From the NCBI GenBank assembly GCA_022432975.1, contig CM039502.1, positions 73,737,497 through 73,801,496 on the forward strand: a stretch of DNA of 64,000 bases, written 5' to 3'. Made by a program: the position numbers and the translations under genes. The notes below the pieces were generated by a model, which saw only the letters and a list, made by a program, of their open reading frames with translations, did not search any database and was not told the origin of the DNA. This DNA is from Begonia masoniana. Taxonomy: Eukaryota > Streptophyta > Magnoliopsida > Cucurbitales > Begoniaceae. This document shows, in pieces, positions 46,484 through 58,674 of this stretch (position 1 is its first letter; each line of letters starts with the position of its first letter).

Positions 46484-49400
46484 AAACAAAGAAAACTCCA
46501 ATTCCAGTAGAAATATAACAGAGAAAAATTTACAAATTAGAACACCCTTAGTATCCTAACAGATTATGAGATGATTATGTATGGAAATTATCTTAGATCC
46601 GTGAATCAATAATTTCAAACAAAGAAAACTCCAATTCCAGTAGAAATATAACAGAGAAAAATTTACAAATTAGAACACCCTTAGTATCCTAACAGATTAT
46701 GAGATGATTATGTATGGAAATTATCTTAGATCCGTGAATCAATAATTTCAAACAAAGAAAACTCCAATTCCAGTAGAAATATAACAGAGAAAAATTTACA
46801 AATTAGAACACCCTTAGTATCCTAACAGATTATGAGATGATTATGTATGGAAATTATCTTAGATCCGTGAATCAATAATTTCAAACAAAGAAAACTCCAA
46901 TTCCAGTAGAAATATAACAGAGAAAAATTTACAAATTAGAACACCCTTAGTATCCTAACAGATTATGAGATGATTATGTATGGAAATTATCTTAGATCCG
47001 TGAATCAATAATTTCAAACAAAGAAAACTCCAATTCCAGTAGAAATATAACAGAGAAAAATTTACAAATTAGAACACCCTTAGTATCCTAACAGATTATG
47101 AGATGATTATGTATGGAAATTATCTTAGATCCGTGAATCAATAATTTCAAACAAAGAAAACTCCAATTCCAGTAGAAATATAACAGAGAAAAATTTACAA
47201 ATTAGAACACCCTTAGTATCCTAACAGATTATGAGATGATTATGTATGGAAATTATCTTAGATCCGTGAATCAATAATTTCAAACAAAGAAAACTCCAAT
47301 TCCAGTAGAAATATAACAGAGAAAAATTTACAAATTAGAACACCCTTAGTATCCTAACAGATTATGAGATGATTATGTATGGAAATTATCTTAGATCCGT
47401 GAATCAATAATTTCAAACAAAGAAAACTCCAATTCCAGTAGAAATATAACAGAGAAAAATTTACAAATTAGAACACCCTTAGTATCCTAACAGATTATGA
47501 GATGATTATGTATGGAAATTATCTTAGATCCGTGAATCAATAATTTCAAACAAAGAAAACTCCAATTCCAGTAGAAATATAACAGAGAAAAATTTACAAA
47601 TTAGAACACCCTTAGTATCCTAACAGATTATGAGATGATTATGTATGGAAATTATCTTAGATCCGTGAATCAATAATTTCAAACAAAGAAAACTCCAATT
47701 CCAGTAGAAATATAACAGAGAAAAATTTACAAATTAGAACACCCTTAGTATCCTAACAGATTATGAGATGATTATGTATGGAAATTATCTTAGATCCGTG
47801 AATCAATAATTTCAAACAAAGAAAACTCCAATTCCAGTAGAAATATAACAGAGAAAAATTTACAAATTAGAACACCCTTAGTATCCTAACAGATTATGAG
47901 ATGATTATGTATGGAAATTATCTTAGATCCGTGAATCAATAATTTCAAACAAAGAAAACTCCAATTCCAGTAGAAATATAACAGAGAAAAATTTACAAAT
48001 TAGAACACCCTTAGTATCCTAACAGATTATGAGATGATTATGTATGGAAATTATCTTAGATCCGTGAATCAATAATTTCAAACAAAGAAAACTCCAATTC
48101 CAGTAGAAATATAACAGAGAAAAATTTACAAATTAGAACACCCTTAGTATCCTAACAGATTATGAGATGATTATGTATGGAAATTATCTTAGATCCGTGA
48201 ATCAATAATTTCAAACAAAGAAAACTCCAATTCCAGTAGAAATATAACAGAGAAAAATTTACAAATTAGAACACCCTTAGTATCCTAACAGATTATGAGA
48301 TGATTATGTATGGAAATTATCTTAGATCCGTGAATCAATAATTTCAAACAAAGAAAACTCCAATTCCAGTAGAAATATAACAGAGAAAAATTTACAAATT
48401 AGAACACCCTTAGTATCCTAACAGATTATGAGATGATTATGTATGGAAATTATCTTAGATCCGTGAATCAATAATTTCAAACAAAGAAAACTCCAATTCC
48501 AGTAGAAATATAACAGAGAAAAATTTACAAATTAGAACACCCTTAGTATCCTAACAGATTATGAGATGATTATGTATGGAAATTATCTTAGATCCGTGAA
48601 TCAATAATTTCAAACAAAGAAAACTCCAATTCCAGTAGAAATATAACAGAGAAAAATTTACAAATTAGAACACCCTTAGTATCCTAACAGATTATGAGAT
48701 GATTATGTATGGAAATTATCTTAGATCGTGAATCAATAATTTCAAACAAAGAAAACTCCAATTCCAGTAGAAATATAACAGAGAAAAATTTACAAATTAG
48801 AACACCCTTAGTATCCTAACAGATTATGAGATGATTATGTATGGAAATTATCTTAGATCCGTGAATCAATAATTTCAAACAAAGAAAACTCCAATTCCAG
48901 TAGAAATATAACAGAGAAAAATTTACAAATTAGAACACCCTTAGTATCCTAACAGATTATGAGATGATTATGTATGGAAATTATCTTAGATCCGTGAATC
49001 AATAATTTCAAACAAAGAAAACTCCAATTCCAGTAGAAATATAACAGAGAAAAATTTACAAATTAGAACACCCTTAGTATCCTAACAGATTATGAGATGA
49101 TTATGTATGGAAATTATCTTAGATCCGTGAATCAATAATTTCAAACAAAGAAAACTCCAATTCCAGTAGAAATATAACAGAGAAAAATTTACAAATTAGA
49201 ACACCCTTAGTATCCTAACAGATTATGAGATGATTATGTATGGAAATTATCTTAGATCCGTGAATCAATAATTTCAAACAAAGAAAACTCCAATTCCAGT
49301 AGAAATATAACAGAGAAAAATTTACAAATTAGAACACCCTTAGTATCCTAACAGATTATGAGATGATTATGTATGGAAATTATCTTAGATCCGTGAATCA

Positions 49401-50048
49401 ATAATTTCAAACAAAGAAAACTCCAATTCCAGTAGAAATATAACAGAGAAAAATTTACAAATTAGAACACCCTTAGTATCCTAACAGATTATGAGATGAT
49501 TATGTATGGAAATTATCTTAGATCCGTGAATCAATAATTTCAAACAAAGAAAACTCCAATTCCAGTAGAAATATAACAGAGAAAAATTTACAAATTAGAA
49601 CACCCTTAGTATCCTAACAGATTATGAGATGATTATGTATGGAAATTATCTTAGATCCGTGAATCAATAATTTCAAACAAAGAAAACTCCAATTCCAGTA
49701 GAAATATAACAGAGAAAAATTTACAAATTAGAACACCCTTAGTATCCTAACAGATTATGAGATGATTATGTATGGAAATTATCTTAGATCCGTGAATCAA
49801 TAATTTCAAACAAAGAAAACTCCAATTCCAGTAGAAATATAACAGAGAAAAATTTACAAATTAGAACACCCTTAGTATCCTAACAGATTATGAGATGATT
49901 ATGTATGGAAATTATCTTAGATCCGTGAATCAATAATTTCAAACAAAGAAAACTCCAATTCCAGTAGAAATATAACAGAGAAAAATTTACAAATTAGAAC
50001 ACCCTTAGTATCCTAACAGATTATGAGATGATTATGTATGGAAATTAT
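46484..50048. repeat. 133-bp satellite-like array, about 27 copies (right arm)
   Basis: The exact period is 133 bp (for example 'caaacaaagaaaactccaat' at 46,616, 46,749 and 46,882). Units are almost identical; one lacks a C near 48,727. Total length 3.56 kb gives about 26.8 units. The left arm has four units in inverted orientation at 21,899-22,433. Confidence 0.97.
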
Positions 50049-50050
50049 AT

Positions 50051-51039
50051 TGGTTTGGAATATATATCAGTTTATCTTATATTTTGGAGAAGATATTTGG
50101 CAGATAATTCGTCATTCAAATAAGATTTGTTGAAAAAGGAATCGTAACAAACTTGGTCATATGTCCTAAGTATTTGGGATTCTTTACTAAAGCGTCATTC
50201 AAAGTGTCACTGCGCTAAATTTGTGTGGCAGTGATTTACGGCTCCTTTGCTTGATTCGTGGTATGATTATTTGATACTAGTCGTTTGCAAGAATGGTGAG
50301 TGAAAAGATCTGCATGGGTTTGCTTCTAAAAGACTTTCCTTTTTCTGTGCTAGGTGTCGGACGCTAATTATTTGTTGGTGAGTGAATTCTCTAGTCATTT
50401 GGGCGTTTTTATTCTTCACCCACGTTTCTGTGTGGTGTATGTGATATTGATTCGGTTTGTTAAAGACTGTTTGTTGAAGCTTGTTCTGGGTGATCCTATC
50501 CTAAGATATTGTCAAGCGTCACAGACAGTGTCATAGGAGTTTATTCTTGTGATCTTCATTATTATTCAGTCTTGAGAGGAGACTGCCTTGGAACTCTGGA
50601 GGAGTTCTATTTATTGACAAGGGGAGCTTGTCGTTCTTGATCGTGGGCGAGGGGATCTTGCCATAACACGGGTTTCGGGAGGAACCAACAACAAGGGGAT
50701 CTTGTTGTTATCTAGATCTCGGGAGAGATCGTTTCAAAGTCGAGGGGAACTCGCAAAACAGTTTCACTTGTAAAGGTTGAAGGAAGCGGCATCAAAGATA
50801 AGAGGGAATCTTATTTTATTTTAGTCCGAGTGTCTTGTAACCTTGTTTGAACTTGTGAAATGTTTTCATATCTGGGCGTGGCCCCGCAGATGTAGGTTGA
50901 TTGCCGAACTGCGTTAACAACCTCCTGTGTCGTTAATTTCTGCATTTTTAATATTGTCCTATATCGTATTTATAACCGGTGTCACACGAAGTGTTATAAC
51001 ACTTTATAATATCGGGTCACTAACCTTGATCTTTCAACA
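50051..51039 (+). mobile_element. Copia-like solo LTR replacing part of element D
   Basis: The 989-bp block begins TGGTTTGGAATATAT and ends TTGATCTTTCAACA. The phrase 'tgattgccgaactgcgttaa' near 50,905 and 'gggcgtggccccgcagatgt' resemble words near copia LTR transcript ends. No internal region is present. Its flanks do not duplicate each other, and about 680 bp of element D present at 21,218-21,898 are missing here, so the insertion was accompanied or followed by a deletion. Confidence 0.6.
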
Positions 51040-51986
51040 TGAAATATGATAGAAACAATAGTCACCAAAGAATAAAACAGACAATCAGCAAAACAATATA
51101 GTTAATCAACGTGATACAAAATGATCCAGGATGGAAGCTTTTATGCAAATGTAGACATGCTGCTTAACAGAAACTGACAGGAAACATTTTGATGCAAGCT
51201 GGATAACTTAAATGAAATGATTTTCATGCAACGAGTTTATCTTGGTTATCAAAGTAGACACAAAATTCGACAGAAACAACACAACACAAATAAATTTCAC
51301 AACAGATTAGTATTTTGCTAATGAAATACCCTGCATGCAAGTTTGAGTTCAAGCAGCATAGGTTATTTAAGTTAGCAAAAAAAAAAAAAAAAGACAAAAC
51401 AGACTCAAAAAGAAAACACAGAGAACAATAACAAAAAAACAGATCAATCTTTTGTTAATCGAAATCATCCATGCATGCTGGTTATATAGAAAGAATGAAA
51501 GCTTATGCAACGTGGATATTCTGGTTAACGAAAACAAAACACAAACAACAAAAGAACGAAAATGACACTAACAGAAAATCACGAAGAAAGAAAAACAACG
51601 AAACAGAAACAACGGAGAGAAAAACTCGAACAGAAAATTACAGAAAAATGACACAAATGAGACGTGCTGTTCAACTAAACAGAATTGAAACTCATGCAAA
51701 TGGGTTATTCTGAATAGTAAACAGAAACGAACGACAAAACAGACGAAAACAGAAAACAAATGACACAAAACAGACGACACGAAAACTAACCTTCAACCGA
51801 ATTTTTAGTGACCTGCTGTCAACTAATCAGAAACGAAGCTCAAGTAATTGGGTTATGCCGGTAAGTAAACAGAAATGAACGACAAAATATACTAGACTGA
51901 AACAAAAGAAAACAGAGGACAAATGAGAAAGAAAAACAACAGACAAAACTCAAACACTCAAAACAACGAACCAGTGATCAACGCAC
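51040..51986 (-). mobile_element. Element D leader (right arm)
   Basis: Inverted counterpart of 20,275-21,217; it ends at the PBS. No ORF is supported. Confidence 0.75.
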
Positions 51987-51998
51987 GCTCTGATACCA
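51987..51998 (-). other. Primer-binding site of element D (right arm)
   Basis: TGGTATCAGAGC on the minus strand next to the D LTR. Confidence 0.8.
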
Positions 51999-52005
51999 GA
52001 TAAAG

Positions 52006-52940
52006 TGCCTTGGACCCGTGTGATCTCTCGCTCAACAGGACAAGGTACATGCGGAAGCGATTAAAACGATCAGACAAACATGGTGTTCTCGGGTTCAACC
52101 GAAAACACCTCAAAACCAGATAATAGAGAACGAAAATGGATGAGTGATGAAATGGAGATGGGTGCGAGTAAACCTATTGGTACTTACTCAGAGGGCTGGC
52201 CTGAACGCAACCTTGAGCATTTTCGGGTGATGATGCCTTCCGATTGAGAGCATCAACACCGCTTGGGCATTTGGTTATCGCCGATCCTACTATTTTCCAA
52301 CCTTCCATGAGTTTTGGAGAGGAAAGGTGTCGATGAGAACATCAAGCAACCAATAATTTGAAGTAATCTGACGAATCAACTCGGTGCCTTTGCACCGAGG
52401 CTCGCGGACGAACCGAGCAACGAGAGAGAACTCACCGTCTGAAGAAAACCTTCTGTTTAATTTCAAATGATCAAAACCGCCTACAAAACGTTCTGAATGA
52501 GTTTATAAAGACTCAGAATCCATCGGTAAAGAAAACAAAAAAATATAAAATAAGAGAGAGCCGTTGGGAGAGATAGCCGTTGGCGACGCTCCTCGGCCAC
52601 GTCATGCGCGCAGATTGCGCTTCTGGATTTCCTTTGCGTGCGCTTTGGAAGGAAGATGTAGCATGCGCCAGATCCTACATGTCGTTCCTTTTATGGGTTT
52701 CTTCTCCTACGAGCCAAGCACAATGTTTTCACGTGCAAGAGACTTCCTTTAGCCTTGTGTGTCTTTCCTTCAAGCCATACACCATATTTCTTTAGCCATA
52801 CACCATATTTCTCTAGCCTTGTGTGTCTTTCCTTCAAGCCATACACCATATTTCTTTAGCCATGTGTGATCTTCCTTAAAGCCATGCATCGATGCTTTCA
52901 ATCCAAGCTAGCAAAAAGCCTTTACCTGCAAAAACCCACA
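52006..52940 (-). repeat. LTR of element D (right arm)
   Basis: This is the inverted and more complete counterpart of 19,440-20,255. The TATA-like box is at 52,502-52,507 (plus view TTTATA). A short duplication of 'agccatacaccatatttctt' occurs near 52,780-52,860. The outer boundary is estimated from a CA before 52,941 and is uncertain by tens of bases. Confidence 0.65.
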
Positions 52941-53105
52941 AACTTGTTAGTGAGGAGATTGGTTAAAATACTTTCCTTAGTTTTTGATCGTCCGATAGGA
53001 GCCCATGGCATATCAGAAATCAATGAGATATTTAACGTCATCTTCTTGCACAGGGTGTACGACATGAGAAGCGACATAATTGTTTGCTTATTTTATGCGA
53101 ATTTG
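52866..53105 (+). pseudogene. First half of an envelope-like ORF split by gypsy C
   Basis: An open frame of 80 codons ends in YANL exactly at the target site of gypsy C. It contains RPIGAHGISEINEIF and FLHRVYDMRSD. It resumes in the same frame at 59,605. The FYANL word matches the copia envelope-like ORF at 6,711-7,259, so this is probably the same 'plant transposon protein' family. The first part of this frame may be LTR D sequence read through, since the D boundary lies near 52,940. Confidence 0.55.
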
Positions 53106-54037
53106 TGTCATGGTTAGAAATTTTTAACCTTAATATAATAACAAATTTTGAGGTTGTAATGTGTATATTTTTTTTACCAATACTAAGTCAAACAAAAAAA
53201 AAAATTCTATCCACCCACATTTTTAAAGAAATCTAATTTTTGGGGAAAACTTAAAAGATTTTTAAATAGGTTTAAATTAATATTAATCCAAGGGATTAGT
53301 GGAAGTTGAATCCAATCAAAAATAGTTAGCAAGGGTAATTTTGGGAAAAACAAAGAAACAAATGGTGAAATGATAATTATATTATTAAAGTAAGGGCAAA
53401 AATGGTAAATTACCCATGGATTTCTCTAGAACTTTGTGGAAATGGCTGAAAAACAGCCATTTCGTGCTGGAGAAATCAGGAACAGAGGCGAGAAGAAAAG
53501 AAGAGAAAACTTGGAGTCTATTTTCTTCAAAAGAGAGCTGTAAATTTTGGAGGAGGGCATTACATGATTCCAACGTCAACCTTTAGGTTGGATCTTCATG
53601 GAGAAAAACGAGTCTAATTTGATAACGATAAAGTTTACAGGGACAATAAATCAAAGGCAACTTAAGTTGGTTCAAAGACATAGTTGATCATCGAGGTAGA
53701 TGTCGATGTGGATTTAGATTGGGTGTTAGGCTATTTTGGTATAGCATTTTGCAAAGTCACATATAGTGACTTATATATTTTAGTACGCTTCCGATGTATT
53801 TTAGTAATTATGTATAAACTGATTTAGGTAAATAAACTTGGATAAAAATTATTTAATACATTTTGGATAATGTGAACTGCTTGGGAAATTATAAACTATT
53901 TTGAAGATAACAGGTACTTGAAGGACGGGTTAGTCAAAATATAAATGTACCCATGCAGTTTAGAAACTCAAAATTTTTTTATTATTTTTCCCACTTTGGG
54001 AGTCCATAACCTGTCGGGGTCGGGACGGGTCTTAACA
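53106..54037 (+). repeat. 5' LTR of gypsy C
   Basis: This LTR of 932 bp shows several percent divergence by eye from the 3' LTR (58,675-59,604), making this an older insertion than B. Confidence 0.9.
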
Positions 54038-54164
54038 GAAATAGTATCAGAGTTATACATAATAGTTCTAACTGTTAATGGAAAGTTAGTAACTATATTA
54101 GAATGCCTCTTGGTTGTCTTGATGGTGAACGTTATATGATAAAAAATGAAATTGTTTATTATAG

Positions 54165-55260
54165 ATGGATGAAGAAAGAGGATCTACTAGTAGAGGTGAA
54201 AACTGCGATGATGAAATTGCAGAGATGCGAAGAGCTATAATAGCCTTAGCGGATATTGTGAATAAGAATATTATCCAACAAAGAACTGAAAGGGAGGAAA
54301 GTATTGAAACCCTGGAAGTGAAATTGCTAGAAAGGTTTTAGAAGTCAAGACCTCCACTATTTAAGGGGGAAAGTGATCTAGCCATAGCAGAAGAATGGCT
54401 GAAGCAGATAAAGAAGAAGTTTGAGATGGTGGGAATTCCAGAGCAGTTCAAAGTTAAGTTTGCCGTAAATCAGTTGGATGACAAGGCCGAAAAATGGTGG
54501 GATCAGACCAAGATAACCCTGGGTAACCAAATTGACTGGAAACAGTTTGAGTATGTTTTCTTGGAACGGTTCTTTCCTAAATACATGAGACAAGCAAAAG
54601 CCAAGGAGTTTTTGGAGCTGGTTCAACAAGACATGAGTGTCTTGAATTATCAGGCTAAATTTGAGGAATTAGCAAAGTAAGCAGGACAGTTTATTTCTGA
54701 CGATACTGCTAAAGCCCAGAGGTTTGAACAGGGCCTCAGATCGAGAATTTCTAATAGGCTTGTTGCTTTGAAAATTTAGTTGTATTCAGATATGGTGGAG
54801 AGGACCATGTTAGTTGAACAGAAATTGGCAGTCAAAAAGGATGAATGGGAATCCAGGAGAAGGACCAAAGGAAAAAATCCAGAAATAGTCAGTGAAGGGG
54901 ATACACGTTCAAAGAAACCGAGATTCACTCCTTCTCAACCTTAGAGCCAAACTTCGCACCAGAGTGGATCGGCCAAAAGTGAAGGTGACAGGCCCCGACC
55001 AACTAATCAGTGGAATATAACCTGCTTTTATTGTGGTAAATAAGGGCGTATGAAGAAAATTGTAGAAAATAGATGGCTGATCATCCTCTAGTTCAGAGAG
55101 AGAGCCAGTAAACCCAGTTTCCAGTAGCAAGTCTTCTTGTAAATATCAGACCAAGTCAACAATTATCGAGACAATAAGAAGGAAATACTTCATAGGCTGT
55201 CAGTTCACAGTCGAGAGTACATGTTTTTGGTACCTTTGAGGAACAAGCGAAAAACACAGT
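54165..55260 (+). pseudogene. Gypsy C gag, broken
   Basis: The start ATG at 54,165 begins MDEERGSTSRGEN, as in A and A'. The capsid block spans 54,360-54,680 (KWWDQTKITLG, LERFFPKYMRQAKAKEF). Stops occur at 54,339-54,341, 54,678-54,680 (after FEELAK) and about 54,778. The zinc knuckle CFYCGK is cut by TAA at 55,041-55,043, and its histidine is replaced by Arg. The stops after FEELAK and in the zinc knuckle are shared with A and A'. Confidence 0.88.
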
Positions 55261-57229
55261 AATTGAAGGTATTTTCCTGCTTTATAATTCTAAAGTACGG
55301 ATTTTATTTGATTCCGGAGCAACGCATTCATTTGTGTCGTCTACTATTATGAATGCTTTGGAATTGGAAGTCACATCTTTACCTTATGCTTTGAGGGTAG
55401 AATCACCTTTGGGTACAAATGTGGCTACAGATCAAATTTGCAAATCTTGTATAGTGAGGATTAGAGATCATGAATTTATAGTAGACCTGATAGTTGTGGA
55501 GTTAGAATGGTTTGATATTATCCTTGGAATTGATTTGTTATCTAAATATAAAGTGATTATGGATTGTGACCAGAAGAAAATAACGGTATGCCTTCAATAT
55601 GGAGATACCTTTTCATTCTATGGAGAGAAAAACGCAATTAAATGTCATTTTCCTCGGAATTCCTTTGAATTTACAGGATGGATAGCTAGTCTTTTAATTG
55701 AGGAAGATAGCGAGACAATGGTGGAAGCCATTGAAGTAGTGCAAGAATATATGGATGTCTTCCCAGAAGAGTTACTTGAATTGCCTCCAGCAAGAGAAGT
55801 AGAATTTATGATCAAAGTATATCCAGGGACAAATCCAATTTCAATTCCTCCTTATCGAATGGCACCGGCAGAATTAAAAGAGCTGAAGGTGCAATTAGAT
55901 GAACTATTGGAAAGATGATTTATAAGACCCAGCACGTCACCTTGGGTGCTCCAGTATTATTTTTCAAGAAGAAAGATGGCACATTGAGAATGTGCATCGA
56001 TTATAGGCAACTGAACCACGTAACAGTAAAGAATAAGTATCCACTTCCCCAGATTAATGACTTGTTCGATCAATTGAGAGGATCATGTTGGTTCTCAAAA
56101 ATTGATTTGAGATCCGGATACCACCAATTGCGAATTCGAGAAGAGGATGTTCAAAAAACTGCTTTTAGAACTCGTTATGGTCATTACGAGTTTCTAGTGA
56201 TGCTGTTTGGTTTAACCAATGCACCTGCCACAGTTATGGATCTAATGAACAGAGTGTTCAGACCATATATGGACAGTTTTGTGATAGTATTCATCGACGA
56301 TATCCTAGTATATTCCTCTTCAAAAGTAGATCATGAACAACACCTGCATTGTGTTTTGAGTCTGTTGAGGCAGCATCAGCTGTATGCCAAGCTGAGCAAA
56401 TGTGAATTCTAACTGGCTTAAAGAAGTAAAATTTCTGGGACATGTAATTTTCAAGAATGGTATTGTAGTCGATTCTTCAAAGACTGAAGCAGTACAGAAC
56501 TGGAAACAACCTAAATCAGTTTCAGAGATAAGAAGTTTTCTGAGATTGGCGGGATATTATAGAAGATTTGTGGAGGATTTCTCTAGAATTGCAAAGCCAT
56601 TGAATCGGTTAACCTAAAAAGGAGTAAAGTATGAATGAGACGACAAATGTGAAGTGGCTTTTCAGTTGCTAAAGAAGAAGCTAGTGTCCCCATCGATTTT
56701 AATAATTCCGGAAAGAGATAAGGGGTATGTTGTTTATTGTGATGCATCCTTAAATGGCATGGGATGTGTTTTGATGCAGGATGACAAAATAGTTGCCTAT
56801 GCTTTAAGGCAATTGAAACCACATGAACAGACTTATCCAGTTCACGATTTGGAGCTTGCTGTAGTAGTATTCGCTCTAAAGCACTGGAGATATTATTTAT
56901 ATAGTGAAGCATTTGAAGTATTTTTAGATCACAAAAGTCTGAAATATTTGTTTACTCAGAAGGAGTTGAATCAAAGGCAGAGACGCTGGATGGAATTTCT
57001 ACAGGATTATGATTTTACACTGCAGTATCATCCAGGGAAAGCCAACAAGGTTGCAGATGCCTTGAGCAGAAAATCCAGATTAATGGTAGCTGGTATCGGC
57101 ATCAAAGAATGTGAAATGTGGTCTGAAATCGACAAGTATAATCTGCAGCTGAGAGAAGGCAATGGACAGATCTATCTTCAGAATATTAACGTCAAACCCA
57201 ATTTGGTGCAAAGAATTTTGGAAGCATAG
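55261..57229 (+). pseudogene. Gypsy C protease, RT and RNase H, broken
   Basis: The protease site FDSGATHSFVS (about 55,308-55,340) is intact. RT covers 55,850-56,410 with [10 protein letters not shown]; a TGA at 55,916-55,918 replaces the Gly of ERGF. The 4-nt excess after CEF (about 56,408-56,420) shifts the frame. RNase H covers 56,654-57,020 ([22 protein letters not shown]). A TAG at 57,227-57,229 ends this frame. A transcript of this copy could not give a full polyprotein. Confidence 0.88.
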
Positions 57230-58629
57230 AGTAACAGTGCTGAAATAGCTGAGTGGAAAGCTAAAATCGAAGCAAAAGAACTTGAACAGTTCTCCATTGA
57301 TATTGACTCGGGAGTTAGATACCAAGGCCGTTTTGTAATTCTTGATAACCAAGATTTGAAAGAGGAAATATTACGAGAAAATCACTGTTTGAGATTTGCC
57401 ATTCATCCAGGAAACAACAAAATGTATCAGAATATGAAGAAACAACATTGGTGGAAAAGAATGAATATTGACATAGCCCAGTTTGTTTCCAAATGCATGA
57501 CTTGTCAACGGATCAAAGCTGAACATAAGAAGCCAGCAAGATTACTTGTTCCATTACCCGTAACTGAATGGAAGTGGAAGTACGTAACGATGGATTTTGT
57601 TACGGGATTACCCAGATCTTCAAAGGGAAATGATGCTATTTGGGTAATCGTTGATCGACTTACAAAATCAAGTCACTTCCTACCCATGCGTAGTACTCAT
57701 ACGGTGGAACAACTTAGTAAACTATTGAAAGAAATTGTTAGATTACACGGTGTACCCATTTCAATAGTTTCAGATAGAGATCCGAGATTCACCTCAAAGT
57801 TCTTGCAAGGGTTACAGAAAGCGATGGATACGAGGTTGAATCTCAGTACAGCTTATTATCCACAAACTGACGGTCAATCAGAAAGAACAATTCAAATTCT
57901 GGAAGATATGCTACGGGCTTGTGTAATGGATTTCCGAGGTGATTGGAAAGACTATGTTCATTTGGTGGAATTCACCTATAACAATAGCTATCAAGCCAGT
58001 ATTAGTATGGCACCATTCGAAGCGCTATATGGAAGATCTTACAGATCTCCATTATGCTGATTGAAATCGAAAAGATAGTTTTATTGGGACCAGATCTGGT
58101 GAATGAAACCAACGAAAAGATTAAACTTATCAGGCAAAGATTGATAACTGCTCAAAGTCATCAAAAGAGTTATGTGGATAGACAACGAAGACCTCTAGAG
58201 TTTAATGAAGGTGACCAGGTTTTTGTTAAAGTCGGATCTCATCAGAGCCTAAGTAAATTTGGCAGAGGCGGTAAACTCTCACCACGATTTGTTGGACCTT
58301 TCCAAATAGTCCAAAAGGTTGGCCCGGTAGCTTATAAAGTGGCTTTACCTCCTCAATTGGTAGAAGTACATGACGTTTTCCACGTCTTGATGTTGAGAAA
58401 GTATGAACCAGATCCTTCGCACGTGCTCAACTGGAAAGAATTGGAGTTGCAACCGGATATGACGATAATAAAGAAACCGGTTTCTAGTCTCGATTCAAAA
58501 GATAAGGTGCAGAGAAATAAAGTGATTCCAACTCTCAAAGTTTTATGGAAAAGAAGAGGAGTCAAAGAAGCTACTTGGGAGATGGAAAGCGAGATGAAAG
58601 AAAAATACCCCAAACTTTTTGGGAGTTAA
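57230..58629 (+). pseudogene. Gypsy C integrase with chromodomain-like tail
   Basis: The zinc finger (HPGNNKMY, CMTCQRIKAEH), core (MDFVTGLPR, VSDRDPRF, YYPQTDGQSERT) and C-terminal block (GPFQIVQKVGPVAYKV), followed by VLWKRRGVKEATWE...YPKLF, are all visible. The three catalytic acidic positions of the core appear intact. A TGA at 58,058-58,060 (normally Trp) separates the core from the C-terminus. The tail supports the chromovirus assignment. Confidence 0.9.
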
Positions 58630-58674
58630 GATAGAATTAAATTTTGGGACGAAAATTGTTTAAAGGGGAAAGAA

